From: Candidatus Zhuqueibacterota bacterium
GTDB lineage: Bacteria; Zhuqueibacterota; Zhuqueibacteria; Residuimicrobiales; Residuimicrobiaceae
Assembly: GCA_963169875.1 (NCBI GenBank)
Contig: CAUJEL010000178.1
Span: 1-41,023, forward strand
Direction: 5' to 3'
Length of the DNA stretch: 41,023 nucleotides
This document shows positions 25,501-33,823 of this stretch, piece after piece; the stretch's first letter is position 1; the number at the start of each line of letters is the position of its first letter. A model generated the notes under the pieces. It was not told the origin of the DNA and did no database searches. It saw nothing but the letters and a program-made list of their open reading frames with translations. The position numbers and the translations under genes are program-made.

Positions 25501-25792
25501 GAGCCAGATGCCGGATCAGTTCACGGTGTTTGCGAATTATCCCAATCCGTTCAATCCGGCGACGACACTGACTTTTGCCGCGCCTGATGCGGGTCAGGTG
25601 CGCGTGGTGATTTACGATGCCCTGGGCCGGCAGGTCCGGGAGATCATGAATGGGTTCATGCCCGCCGGTACCCATGCACTGCAATGGGACGGCCGCTCGG
25701 ATGGCGGCGAAATGGCGGCCTCCGGCGTTTACCTGGCGCGATTCAGCACCGCTGGCTTGCAAAAAACTATCAAAATGGTTTTAATGAAATAA
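22544..25792 (+). CDS. T9SS cargo protein with seven carboxypeptidase-regulatory-like domains
   Basis: A 1082-residue secreted protein. The signal peptide (hydrophobic about 6-26, cut near ISA/EKP) is followed from about residue 120 by seven similar beta-sandwich units, each opening with a GxVxGxI-type strand (GNISGTVTI, GAVITGFIT, GGISGSYR, GVLSGDILA, YISGRIFD, MIQGYIDL, NTISGMVVD). These resemble carboxypeptidase-regulatory/Cna-B folds. The last 85 residues form a T9SS type A sorting domain (YPNPFNPATTLTF, then VVIYDALGRQV and ASGVYLARF). No catalytic motif is seen, so it is probably a structural or binding surface protein. The start has AAAGGG about eight bases upstream. The gene stands alone between a 138-base gap and a strong terminator, and is placed between the sprA and porU operons. 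Confidence 0.88.
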   Translation: MKKIVRYHFFAVLMLLLALFATVAISAEKPMLYRGETMTTPQTLQRAGDLMASRGAQFDEALTEAVDAAVLQRRMQAQMQTVARPENMIPSFMKYFRQNPQALSGSSLQKSLSTSSLPTGNISGTVTIDGSAPDPSYEILVIAFDQHGYYMGHDENVASHEGFYQIRELPVGVYYVLTLSNRYVDEIYNNLISPVDSPQTWRQAEKVQVAENTTTTDIHFDLQRGAVITGFITGEDGYTPLQDMDITFIVTGADAGKELYSTIYYTIDGFYDLVVPLMGNVKVAAVVEGYLPQWYNAQMEWAAATPLTITKFDTVISGIDYFLQTDPSTAFLGGISGSYRYSDQFVPPIASFATVFFFHASDTTLANWTLGIGGSYTLEQELEPGEYYVYLDDQLGNLLGLSNYMGQYWENANTPDGAKTVTVNAGEVTYGIDFVLEKGGVLSGDILAEDGKKLDGVWVLAVDASLVSGELQPFFENLHVFIGSSDSLGHYRIEGMPSGHYLIRTISDSLINSDLGMMKLTSGKYSGKVVDRWYGGDANLFSIDTATPVLVTAPQESPDVDIVLEKAKYISGRIFDSITSQGTSFYRLFALNDTSAMPFLSFSMFTSKKDQIDPLGFFNVGPLPSGSYKLLAVAPLSGPNNYLSEFYDGAYTFDAAQTVTVNDVNVTDLNISVEKAAMIQGYIDLPMPGGSMRAGTDVLDNFPILVYEVTTGKLASMDYVQFNGGYRVDHLLPGQYKVLALPCVPQVAATYFGGGNTWDDPASQVISVGYGEVADCDILLDPALNTISGMVVDDESGAGLTQVMVIAYEPSGHPVGLAMSNYDMVSGTVVDMGGGFTIPGLRPGSYYLRTFALSSVFGLSDQLLSVVDMVGGGGSDVLGGLLGGELGGFTALFDLEIGLYADQWHHQIAAPLALDFQAFLVNLLAYGLPSSYDNSILPIFLPLPMGEVIPEGVSLVNVTEGSAVTGVEFRLHKMSLDDVTGVEVNQSQMPDQFTVFANYPNPFNPATTLTFAAPDAGQVRVVIYDALGRQVREIMNGFMPAGTHALQWDGRSDGGEMAASGVYLARFSTAGLQKTIKMVLMK

Positions 25793-25813
25793 ATATCACT
25801 TGACCCAATCATC

Positions 25814-25852
25814 AAGCTGCGGTGTGGTTTGTCACATGCCGCAGCTTTTTTT
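25814..25852 (+). terminator. Intrinsic terminator after the cargo gene
   Basis: AAGCTGCGG (25814-25822) pairs perfectly with CCGCAGCTT (25839-25847). An inner TGTG/CACA pair sits in the loop region, and the stem is followed by a T run to 25852. It separates the cargo gene from the porU operon. Confidence 0.92.
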
Positions 25853-25879
25853 ACACAGTGAACCTGTTCTTAAATAGAT

Positions 25880-25908
25880 TTGCAATTCTTCTGCAATTTG
25901 AATATATT
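25880..25908 (+). promoter_or_regulatory. Putative promoter of the porU operon
   Basis: TTGCAA (25880-25885), a 17-base spacer, and TATATT (25903-25908, five of six consensus). It lies just after the terminator and 74 bases before the porU ATG. The same N17/TATATT design is seen before the DprA-like gene. Confidence 0.5.
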
Positions 25909-25981
25909 GCCATTACAATTGATAAAACGCTCTTCTGAGCAATGGCATCCGCATCCCGGTAAGGCAGCTTTATTGAGGTTT

Positions 25982-28900
25982 ATGATTGTTCTCAAACCAC
26001 ATCGATTGGGCCGCTGGCGTTTCCTCTTGCCTGTCGTTTTATTTTTTTCCGGTTCGGTCATACACGGTCAGACCTGGTATCGTATTGTAGAAAAAAGCCA
26101 GGAACGGCTCTTGATTGAAGTGACTGCACCGGAACCCGCGTGGGATTCGCTCTCCAGCAATCAATCCATGTACAGCAGATTCAACATGCCGGATTGGCCC
26201 ATTCTGCAGGATGCCAGCCTGCCCGCTCTGCCCTTTCAGATGGTGCTGCTGGACTGGCCGTTCGCAGACGCTCAAATAGCGGTTCTTTCCTCTGCTTCTC
26301 CGCGTCGCATTCCCATGCCGCCGCCTTATAGTGCGGAAGATGTACCCTCTTTGCCCGAGTACAGCGACCATCCCGCCAAAGTGCACCCACCGCGCTCGGG
26401 GCCGGATGTGCTGGCCGATCTCGTTCCGCTGGGCCGGGCTGGCGGGGAAACGCTGTGGGGATTACGCCTCTATCCTTATCAGTACGATGCCCAAAAACAG
26501 GAACTGAGCTACTTTTCGCCCTTTCGTCTGCAGATCTCTTCTCAGACTCCCCTTGCAGGTTTGGGACGCCGTCGCATATCCGCACTCGCCGGCATCGCCC
26601 TGCCCGCGCATGCGGCATCCATCGCGGCCGGCAAGGCGTCGACGCGTTTCAAGGCGGACGGCCGTTGCAAGATCCATGTCAATACGGACGGCCTTTATCG
26701 CATCACGGGCGCGGATCTGCGCGCCGCCGGCATACCCTTAATCGATATCGACATCAAAAAACTGAAATTGAGCCGGGTTGGGCAAACCGTGCCGCTGTTC
26801 GTCTCCGGCTGGCGCGACGGACAATTCCATGATCAGGATTACTTTGAATTCTGGGGCGAAGCCCTGCGTCAGACCTTTCAGAACAAATCCGCGGATCTCT
26901 ACCAGGATCCCTTCAGCAATGTTGCGGTGTACTGGCTCTCCTGGGATGCCCCCCTGACGCAATGGATGAACCAGGAGACCAGTGAAAGCCTGGCCAATGT
27001 CAACGATCCGGTGCAGCGTCCCTTCTCCTTTTATGAAACCGTTCATATCGAGCAGGACGCCAGTTTTCAACATTACTATGATATCAGCCAGATCGATTCG
27101 CTCCGCGATTATTGGCTCTATGATGCCGGCATCCCCTCCGGCAGCAAACGATCCTATCCGTTCAAATTGTACCATCCCGATGTGCGCTCCGCGCTGCCCT
27201 TGCAAGTGCATGCCATGCTGACCGGTTTGACACCGGATAATTTTGATGCGCACCAGGCCGCCCTTTTTCTCAACGACCGTTTCGTCATGCGCGGCAACTC
27301 TTTCCGCCAGGACCTGCTCGAACTGTCCAGCCGGTCCGACATGAACCTCACGGCCAGCTATTTGACCTCCGGCAGCAATACCATGACCATTGTCAATGAA
27401 TATGCCGCCTCCGAGACCGATTATATCTCCCTGAACTGGTTTGAGATCACCTATCCGCGCCTTTATCGCGCCCAGGACAATATCCTGAAATTTTCAGTGC
27501 CGCCGGATTATGACCTGGGCGTGTACCAGTTCACGGTGGATGGTTTTTCCTCCGCGGATGTGGAAATTTTCAAACTGGGCTCGAGCAAAATAGAGGGCGC
27601 GTTGATCGAACGCGTCACGGATGTGGAGGGCTTTACATCTTATCGGGTGCAATTTAACGATACCGTGCCTTCGCGGCAGACAACCTATGTGGCTGTGACT
27701 GGATCTGCCAGGCAAAAGCCGCTGCGCATTGAAGCGGTTAATAACGAATGGATACCCTCTGCCGATGGCAATGTTGATTATGTCGCCATCGTGCCGCGGA
27801 AATGGCAAAGAAACGCGTCCTTGACCGCTTTAATGCAATATCGGCAGAGTCATGGACACCACATCGCCGTGATCACCCTGGAAGACATCCTGGATCATTT
27901 CAATCATGGCATTCGCAGCCCCTATGCGATCAAATCTTTTTTGAGCTGGGCTTATCAGAATTGGCCTTTGCGGCATGTGCTTCTGATCGGGGATGGCAGC
28001 TATCGCCGCCAGGATGTCAATGGGGATACCCTGGATATCATGCCCGTGTTTTTGCGGCAGACGCTTAAATATGGCGCTGCTTCGTGCGATTACTGGTACA
28101 CCTTGCTGGATGGCGGTGATGAACTCGCCGACGTCTGGTTGGGCCGTTTACCGGTCACCAATGAAGATGAACTGGAAATCATCGTCGACAAGATCTTGGC
28201 CCATGAAAACGGCATATCCATGGGAAGTTGGCGGAACCGGCTTTTATTTATCGGAGGCAATGGCTGGGTGTTTCGCGATAAAGGCATGGCTCTGGCAAAA
28301 AATGCACCGCCTGCCTATGATATCTCCCTGCTTTTCACGACCCGTGACGCGGCCATGCCCAATGATCCCTATTATGGCAACACGCCGGAGCTGCTCGACC
28401 ACCTCGACCAGGGATGCGCTGTTGTCAACTTTCACGGCCATGGCGGCGGCGCCATTTGGTCCGATAATGGTCTGCTGCGGCTCGAAGATGTGGAACAGAT
28501 GTCCAATCGCAACCGCTATCCGGTCGTGTTCAGCATGACCTGCTACACCGGGGCTTTCGAGCAGCCCACCGCGTCCACGCTGGCCGAAAAGATGCTTTCC
28601 ACTCCGGAACGGGGCAGCATGGCGTTTCTGGGCGCCAGTGGCTTTGGTTGGCGCGATAATGATGACTATCTGCAAACCGCCATCATGGAATATCTCTACG
28701 AGCATGTGGATGCAACCCTGGGGGAGATTGTTTTTGCCGGGAAAATTAAATATTTTGTGCAATCGTTCGGCAATAACATCGCACTTGCCGAAGTGAATCA
28801 ATATAACCTCTTTGGCGATCCAGCCATGCGCCTCCGCCTTGCCTCGCAAGAGGCAAAAGTGGTTCTCAATCAGAGGTTGTTCAATCGTGGGGATACGGTC

Positions 28901-30757
28901 ATTTGCCAGGCTGAATGGCCCTTCTCTGAAGGCGCCGGTGAGATAAAAGTGGCCGAATCAGAAGGTCTTGAAAGGTATGCAGCCACGTTTGAGGTCGTCA
29001 ATGGACGCAGCACCCACCAATTCATCTTGCCCGCTTCCTTCTCCGGAGAAGAAGGGGCGGTCCGGCTCTATGCGGAAGATGCTCTGGGGGTTGCACAATG
29101 CCACGGCGCCAGCTGGTTTTCCCTTGGCACGCTCTTCTTCGATTCCACCCGGGTTGTTTACGCCGGCACGGACACGCTTTTTTTAAAATTGCATCTGGCA
29201 AACCGGGAGGCGGTGAAGCAGGTGTGGTGCTTGTTCGGGCTGGACACCCTGGTCATGCAACCGACTTTCCAAGGCTGGTATCAATCGCCTCCTCTCGCCT
29301 CCGCGGCCAACGGCGTCTATGCGTTTATGGCCGAAACCATGGATGGGACGCGAAAATCGTCAGCTTATATGCGCTACAAGAGACCGGGGCAGATCAATCT
29401 GGAAATCCAGTCCAGCGATTTGGCATGGGCGGGCGTTACCATCCCGGCGCTGCAAGTGCCGATCCGCAACTGGGGGGACGGTACCGGACCGGTCACGCTG
29501 CGGGTTTTTTATTGGAATCCTGATGTGAATGACTGGCAGCAGGATGTCGCCTCGGACACGGTCACGATACCCCCCTTGGGGATGGCACTCGCTGAGCTGC
29601 CGCTCATCCTGCCGCCAGGGCCGGCCAGGCTGACGCTCATCGCGGAAACACCCGGCTCAGATCGGGTTGGCACGGTTGTCACAGTGACTGTCAATGCCTT
29701 CGCCTTGCGGCGGCAGGGGGGCTTCCTGTGCCCTTCCGGCGTCTGCGATTCCGTGAAAATTGACGCGCACACCTGGCTGGTGGCGCCACCGGGTATGGAA
29801 AATGCAGATATGGTCGTGTTCAGCAATGTCCTGCCTGCGGCTGCCCCGGTCGAGCAGCCCGGCTTTTTGTCATCCGCCCGGTGTGCCGCCTATGAAATCC
29901 GCTTCTCACAGGCGGACGGCTTGCACAACGGCGTCTTTTTGGTGCAAGACCTGAGCGCCTTTTCGGACATGCCGGGCGCTGCGGCCGCGGCTGCTGTTTT
30001 TCGCCGCAGCCCCATAACCGGCAAATGGGGCCGTTTGAACAGCGTACATCTCGAACAAAAACTGCAGTCGCCCCTTTCTCAGGACGGCCGCTATACGGTG
30101 CTCTGGCCGCAGGATACGGTTGCACCGCAAATTCAGGTGCTGCTGGACGGTAAACCCTACACACCCTCCATGTATGTCAGCAGAGAACCACACATCACCG
30201 TGCGTTTACAGGATGACAATGGCATCGACGTTTCGGAAGGTTCGCTCGTGGTGCTGCTGGACGGCGGCGAACTGGACCGGGATGTCTGGACATTGCCGGA
30301 TTCCATTAGCGATGGCAATCAAGTGGTGGTCGATTTCAGAACCCAGCTGCAGGCGGGACAGCATCGCCTCCAGGTCGCCGCGACGGATTGCAATGGCAAC
30401 AGCAGCGACCCCCTGGATCTGGCTTTTCAGGTGGCCGGAGAATTTGCGATCAATTGGCTGGGAAATTATCCCAATCCATTTGCAAAAAATACCGTCTTTG
30501 CTTATGTGCTGACGCAACCGGCGGACATGATCAGCCTGAAAATTTACACCGCCGCCGGACGAAAGATTCTCGAAACAGATGGACGACTCATGGGGGACGA
30601 TCCCAATCCGCTCAGCAGCGATTATCATGAAATACTCTGGGATGGCACTGATGCAGAAGGCCAGGCGGTTGCCAATGGCGTTTATTTTTACCGGTTTGTG
30701 GCACGCGCAAATGGCATAACGCGCGAAGTGACCGGAAAAATTGTACGGTTGAGATAG
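25982..30757 (+). CDS. porU: T9SS sortase PorU (peptidase C25, gingipain fold)
   Basis: A 1591-residue cell-surface cysteine peptidase that cuts off the C-terminal sorting domain of type IX cargo and joins the cargo to a surface glycolipid. The signal peptide (about 14-29) ends SVIHG with Gln30 at +1. A beta-rich prodomain runs to about 600. The C25 domain follows, with YVAIVPRKW, HVLLIGDGSY, the catalytic His820 in NFHGHGGG and Cys854 in SMTCYTGAF, 34 residues apart as in gingipains, and NLFGDPAMRL at its end. Ig-like domains fill the region to 1500. The last 85 residues form a sorting domain (NYPNPFAKNT, ANGVYFYRF). It is longer than P. gingivalis PorU (1158). The ATG at 25982 starts the signal peptide and has GAGG upstream. 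It is first in a four-gene operon. Confidence 0.92.
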   Translation: MIVLKPHRLGRWRFLLPVVLFFSGSVIHGQTWYRIVEKSQERLLIEVTAPEPAWDSLSSNQSMYSRFNMPDWPILQDASLPALPFQMVLLDWPFADAQIAVLSSASPRRIPMPPPYSAEDVPSLPEYSDHPAKVHPPRSGPDVLADLVPLGRAGGETLWGLRLYPYQYDAQKQELSYFSPFRLQISSQTPLAGLGRRRISALAGIALPAHAASIAAGKASTRFKADGRCKIHVNTDGLYRITGADLRAAGIPLIDIDIKKLKLSRVGQTVPLFVSGWRDGQFHDQDYFEFWGEALRQTFQNKSADLYQDPFSNVAVYWLSWDAPLTQWMNQETSESLANVNDPVQRPFSFYETVHIEQDASFQHYYDISQIDSLRDYWLYDAGIPSGSKRSYPFKLYHPDVRSALPLQVHAMLTGLTPDNFDAHQAALFLNDRFVMRGNSFRQDLLELSSRSDMNLTASYLTSGSNTMTIVNEYAASETDYISLNWFEITYPRLYRAQDNILKFSVPPDYDLGVYQFTVDGFSSADVEIFKLGSSKIEGALIERVTDVEGFTSYRVQFNDTVPSRQTTYVAVTGSARQKPLRIEAVNNEWIPSADGNVDYVAIVPRKWQRNASLTALMQYRQSHGHHIAVITLEDILDHFNHGIRSPYAIKSFLSWAYQNWPLRHVLLIGDGSYRRQDVNGDTLDIMPVFLRQTLKYGAASCDYWYTLLDGGDELADVWLGRLPVTNEDELEIIVDKILAHENGISMGSWRNRLLFIGGNGWVFRDKGMALAKNAPPAYDISLLFTTRDAAMPNDPYYGNTPELLDHLDQGCAVVNFHGHGGGAIWSDNGLLRLEDVEQMSNRNRYPVVFSMTCYTGAFEQPTASTLAEKMLSTPERGSMAFLGASGFGWRDNDDYLQTAIMEYLYEHVDATLGEIVFAGKIKYFVQSFGNNIALAEVNQYNLFGDPAMRLRLASQEAKVVLNQRLFNRGDTVICQAEWPFSEGAGEIKVAESEGLERYAATFEVVNGRSTHQFILPASFSGEEGAVRLYAEDALGVAQCHGASWFSLGTLFFDSTRVVYAGTDTLFLKLHLANREAVKQVWCLFGLDTLVMQPTFQGWYQSPPLASAANGVYAFMAETMDGTRKSSAYMRYKRPGQINLEIQSSDLAWAGVTIPALQVPIRNWGDGTGPVTLRVFYWNPDVNDWQQDVASDTVTIPPLGMALAELPLILPPGPARLTLIAETPGSDRVGTVVTVTVNAFALRRQGGFLCPSGVCDSVKIDAHTWLVAPPGMENADMVVFSNVLPAAAPVEQPGFLSSARCAAYEIRFSQADGLHNGVFLVQDLSAFSDMPGAAAAAAVFRRSPITGKWGRLNSVHLEQKLQSPLSQDGRYTVLWPQDTVAPQIQVLLDGKPYTPSMYVSREPHITVRLQDDNGIDVSEGSLVVLLDGGELDRDVWTLPDSISDGNQVVVDFRTQLQAGQHRLQVAATDCNGNSSDPLDLAFQVAGEFAINWLGNYPNPFAKNTVFAYVLTQPADMISLKIYTAAGRKILETDGRLMGDDPNPLSSDYHEILWDGTDAEGQAVANGVYFYRFVARANGITREVTGKIVRLR

Positions 30758-30759
30758 CC

Positions 30760-31794
30760 ATGATGAGGATACCATTACACAGGCGTCAGTGCATCCTTGC
30801 ACTGGTCATCATGCTCCAGGTGTTGCAGCCGCGCGACGTAAAAGCCGATGGCCGCTATGCCGCTGCCACGCTCGATCTGGGCGTGGGCGCGCGTTCCCTG
30901 GCCCTGGGCGGCGCCGTGGCGGCTCTATATGGACATGAGAGTTTCCGCTACAATCCTGCCGGGCTCGCTTTTTCCCAGCGGCCGGAGCTGGCCATGATGT
31001 ACGCGCCCACATTCGGCAGCATCGCCACGCCCATGGCCAATTTTTACTATCTGGGCGGCAGCATGCCCATGCCCGCCGGGGGGACGGTCAGCGTCCACTG
31101 GACGCGATTCAATGTCGATGATATACCCGTCTACCCCAAATTGCGCGGAAATGCGTTCATCGACCGTCTCAGTGATCCTTCCCTGCGACCCGATGGACAA
31201 CCGCAGGGCGCCATCCGCGACGTTGAAAACGCCATTTATCTGTCATTCGCCCGGCCGGTCAAGATGACGCTGCCGCTGGGCTGGCTCTACACGGATCTGC
31301 CCGTGGAAATGCCGGTGGGTTTGAATGTCAAAGTGTTGCGCCAATCGCTGGGACCAAGCTCGGCCTCCGGTCTTGGCATTGATTTTGGCGTCATGTTGAA
31401 ATTCAGTCTTGGCCACCTGCTGGATATTCGCAAGATGGGTGAGGTGTGCCTGGGTTTTTCTGCACTGGATTTCGCCCGCACCACCCTGGTCTGGAACAAT
31501 CAGAAAGAGGAGCGGGTGGCCAGAACCACCATGGCCGGGGTTTCCTATCGTCAGGCGCTCGGTTTTCATGACAGCCATTTGACCCTGTTGTGGACGTTTC
31601 ACGACAAATATGAAAAGAGCCATCTTTTCGGTCTGGAATTCGAACTTGGCCGTTTTGCTTTGCGCTGCGGCTATAATCAGGCTGGATTTTCGACCGGTGC
31701 GGGCTTGAATTGGCGCCGATTTCGCGTTGATTATGCCTTCACCGCAGTGGATTACGAGTATGTGCACCGCATTGGCTGTGCATTCATTTTTTAA
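30760..31794 (+). CDS. porV: T9SS outer-membrane shuttle protein PorV
   Basis: A 344-residue outer-membrane beta-barrel of the PorV/PorQ (FadL-like) family. PorV binds the sorting domain of cargo emerging from SprA and hands it to PorU. After a signal peptide (about 1-30) the family opening is clear: LDLGVGARSLALGGAVAALYG followed by YNPAGLAF (about 36-68). Amphipathic strands run to the last residues (RIGCAFIF, ending in Phe as barrel proteins do). It starts two bases after the porU stop, so translation is probably coupled; ATG codons at 30760 and 30763 are both possible. PorQ is the alternative name within this family, but adjacency to porU and presence of only one copy favour PorV. Confidence 0.82.
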   Translation: MMRIPLHRRQCILALVIMLQVLQPRDVKADGRYAAATLDLGVGARSLALGGAVAALYGHESFRYNPAGLAFSQRPELAMMYAPTFGSIATPMANFYYLGGSMPMPAGGTVSVHWTRFNVDDIPVYPKLRGNAFIDRLSDPSLRPDGQPQGAIRDVENAIYLSFARPVKMTLPLGWLYTDLPVEMPVGLNVKVLRQSLGPSSASGLGIDFGVMLKFSLGHLLDIRKMGEVCLGFSALDFARTTLVWNNQKEERVARTTMAGVSYRQALGFHDSHLTLLWTFHDKYEKSHLFGLEFELGRFALRCGYNQAGFSTGAGLNWRRFRVDYAFTAVDYEYVHRIGCAFIF

Positions 31795-31805
31795 CGGGAG
31801 TTCAC

Positions 31806-32504
31806 ATGGTTCGAATAGGCAAAGTCCTGCTGCTGGCGCTCTTTTTCACCCTGGGCGGCTGCAAGGAACGCGTGAATAATCCTGAACCTTTGCCGCCGCG
31901 GCCCATCTTTGTGGCGGCCTCGGCGGATACCACGGCTTGGGAACATGGCATCGATGCCATTCCTGAGGAAAATGCCATTTTTCTGGAATGGCGTACCAAT
32001 GCAGCCTATGAGGCTCTGCGGCTGTATCGAAAAAAAGGCAATGCCGCCGCTTTCGCGCTGCTGGCTGCGCCGGGGCTCAACGACACCACATTCGTCGATC
32101 GCGTCGATGTCGGGGTGCGTTATTATTACTATATGGTCGCTGAAGACGCATCCGGCATTTCCAGCGCACCGTCCGATACCATCGATTACCAACTGCTTCC
32201 TAAAGCCATCAATCTCGGTGTCTCCCGGATTGATACGATGAGATTTAGCTGGCAAATTCAGGGTATCCGGCCCGTGTCGTTCATCCTGCGGCTGTATGAC
32301 GAATCCACCCAAGAGATCGTGTGGTTGAGCGTGATACCACCCAGCTACCAGGGTGATAAAGAAGAAACAGCCTTTGATTGGGACGGCAAGGCCCGGCGTA
32401 AACAACTGCTCCAGGGCGCGCAGTACCGCTGGCGCATCGATTGCGTCGGATCGGCCGCCTTTTCGGGGAGCGAATCCGGGTGGCATCGCTTTGTGATGCT
32501 GTAA
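31806..32504 (+). CDS. Uncharacterised lipoprotein with fibronectin-III-like domain
   Basis: A 232-residue protein I do not recognise as a named family. The signal peptide ends in a perfect lipobox (LGGC, Cys19), so it is probably membrane-anchored. Residues about 55-120 look like a fibronectin type III unit (AIFLEWRTNAAYEALRLYRK, then TTFVDRVDVGVRYYYYMVAED). A second beta-type half (about 130-230) has ISW-like RFSWQIQG and ends GWHRFVML. The start has GGGAG seven bases upstream and lies 11 bases after porV. Its place inside the porU-porV operon suggests a role in the secretion or attachment machinery, but there is no direct evidence. Confidence 0.85.
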   Translation: MVRIGKVLLLALFFTLGGCKERVNNPEPLPPRPIFVAASADTTAWEHGIDAIPEENAIFLEWRTNAAYEALRLYRKKGNAAAFALLAAPGLNDTTFVDRVDVGVRYYYYMVAEDASGISSAPSDTIDYQLLPKAINLGVSRIDTMRFSWQIQGIRPVSFILRLYDESTQEIVWLSVIPPSYQGDKEETAFDWDGKARRKQLLQGAQYRWRIDCVGSAAFSGSESGWHRFVML

Positions 32505-32537
32505 TGGGGTCATCGGGTTTTCAGTGAGGATGTAAAC

Positions 32538-33731
32538 ATGCGTTTTAAAGAGTCAAGAGTTGCGAGCTGGACAATTTTAATTGTCCTGGTGGTTTTTGTC
32601 AACGGCGTGCAAGCGGCCTCAGTGGCCAATGGGGGTTTTGGATTGCCGCATGTGCGGGCGGCCTGGGTTCTGGACAAAGGGCATCTCACCGCCAACGCCT
32701 ATACGCGATTCTGGGGCAGAACCGCGCCGCAGTCCTATGCACCTTTCGGCACACCCGGAGATCGCGCTGTGTGGGATCTGCACACCGCCTTCATGCTCAA
32801 CCTCGGCGTGGGCGCACAGATTGAGCTTGAACTATCGCCGGTGCTGTACCAATCGGATCAGAGTGAAAAAGGTCAATCGCTCCATGATATCCAGGCCGGA
32901 GCGACGGTGGCGCTGCCATCCTGGCCAACACCCGCTGTGCAGTGGGGCGCCCGCTTCACCTTTACCATACCCCAGGGCAAACGTCATAATCTGTTATTTG
33001 AGGAATACTCGGCCTCCGCTTATGCGTTCAGTTGCGCCGGATTGTTGAGTTATGCCTTTGACCCGGTGTTTCCGCAAGAGGCGCCCAGCCTGCATTTCAA
33101 TGCCGGTTACCATCTCTACAATGACATCGGCGAAGTCCTGACCGGCGATTATTTCGATCCCAACAGCCAGGTGATACGGCGAAGCCAGTGGCTGGGTTAT
33201 TCGCTGGGTCTGTTGCTGCCCGGAGAGCGCTTTGATTGGGGCGCTGAATGCTATGGCATGCATTGGCTGCAACAACCGCCCAAGGCGGCGGAAGGCCGGG
33301 AAGATCATCTGTATGGCGGTTTGTTCCTCACCTACAAACCGTTGCACTGGCTGCGGTTCCGCTTGGGCGGCGAGATAAGGCTGAGTGAAGACAGTGATGA
33401 GACCGTTCCATCGCTCGCCGACCGTGGTTTGGGTGAATTTCCAAATTACAACGATTGGCGGCTACAGCTGGGTGTGCAAATGAACGTCCTGCCGCTGCAT
33501 CTGCTGCGGACCACGACGCGGGAGTTGTTCATCCGCCGCGCCGATGAGCGCCGGGAATTATTCGAACAGATCATCGATGACGGCAGCCGCTCACCAGCAA
33601 CGGCCAGCGAATTGGAGCGCATTCGCGCGGAGAGAACCAGGGCGGAGAAAGAGCTGGAACGATTGCAGAAAATTCTCGATCGCCGCAAAGAGGCGGAAAA
33701 ACGGGCGCAGCAGGACACGAACAACGAGTAA
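32538..33731 (+). CDS. Uncharacterised outer-membrane beta-barrel with charged helical C-terminal tail
   Basis: A 397-residue protein. The signal peptide is at about 10-26 (cut after VQA). Residues about 30-330 alternate in the manner of a transmembrane beta-barrel (NLGVGAQIELELSPVLY, LRFRLGGEIRLSE, WRLQLGVQMNVLPLHLL). About 65 residues of highly charged helix follow (RRADERRELFEQ, ERIRAERTRAEKELERLQKI, ending QDTNNE). A barrel ending in a soluble coiled-coil tail is unusual; the tail would lie in the periplasm. It follows the lipoprotein gene by 33 bases (GAGG upstream of ATG), last in the porU operon. It could be a PorP/SprF-like accessory barrel, but no PorP signature was recognised. Confidence 0.82.
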   Translation: MRFKESRVASWTILIVLVVFVNGVQAASVANGGFGLPHVRAAWVLDKGHLTANAYTRFWGRTAPQSYAPFGTPGDRAVWDLHTAFMLNLGVGAQIELELSPVLYQSDQSEKGQSLHDIQAGATVALPSWPTPAVQWGARFTFTIPQGKRHNLLFEEYSASAYAFSCAGLLSYAFDPVFPQEAPSLHFNAGYHLYNDIGEVLTGDYFDPNSQVIRRSQWLGYSLGLLLPGERFDWGAECYGMHWLQQPPKAAEGREDHLYGGLFLTYKPLHWLRFRLGGEIRLSEDSDETVPSLADRGLGEFPNYNDWRLQLGVQMNVLPLHLLRTTTRELFIRRADERRELFEQIIDDGSRSPATASELERIRAERTRAEKELERLQKILDRRKEAEKRAQQDTNNE

Positions 33732-33823
33732 CAGTGCGTCACTTAAAAACTGTAGTATTACATCAGGTGATTCAGGAGATCCCTCGTCGCTTCGCGCCTC
33801 GGGATGACGTTTTTTTCCCTTCA

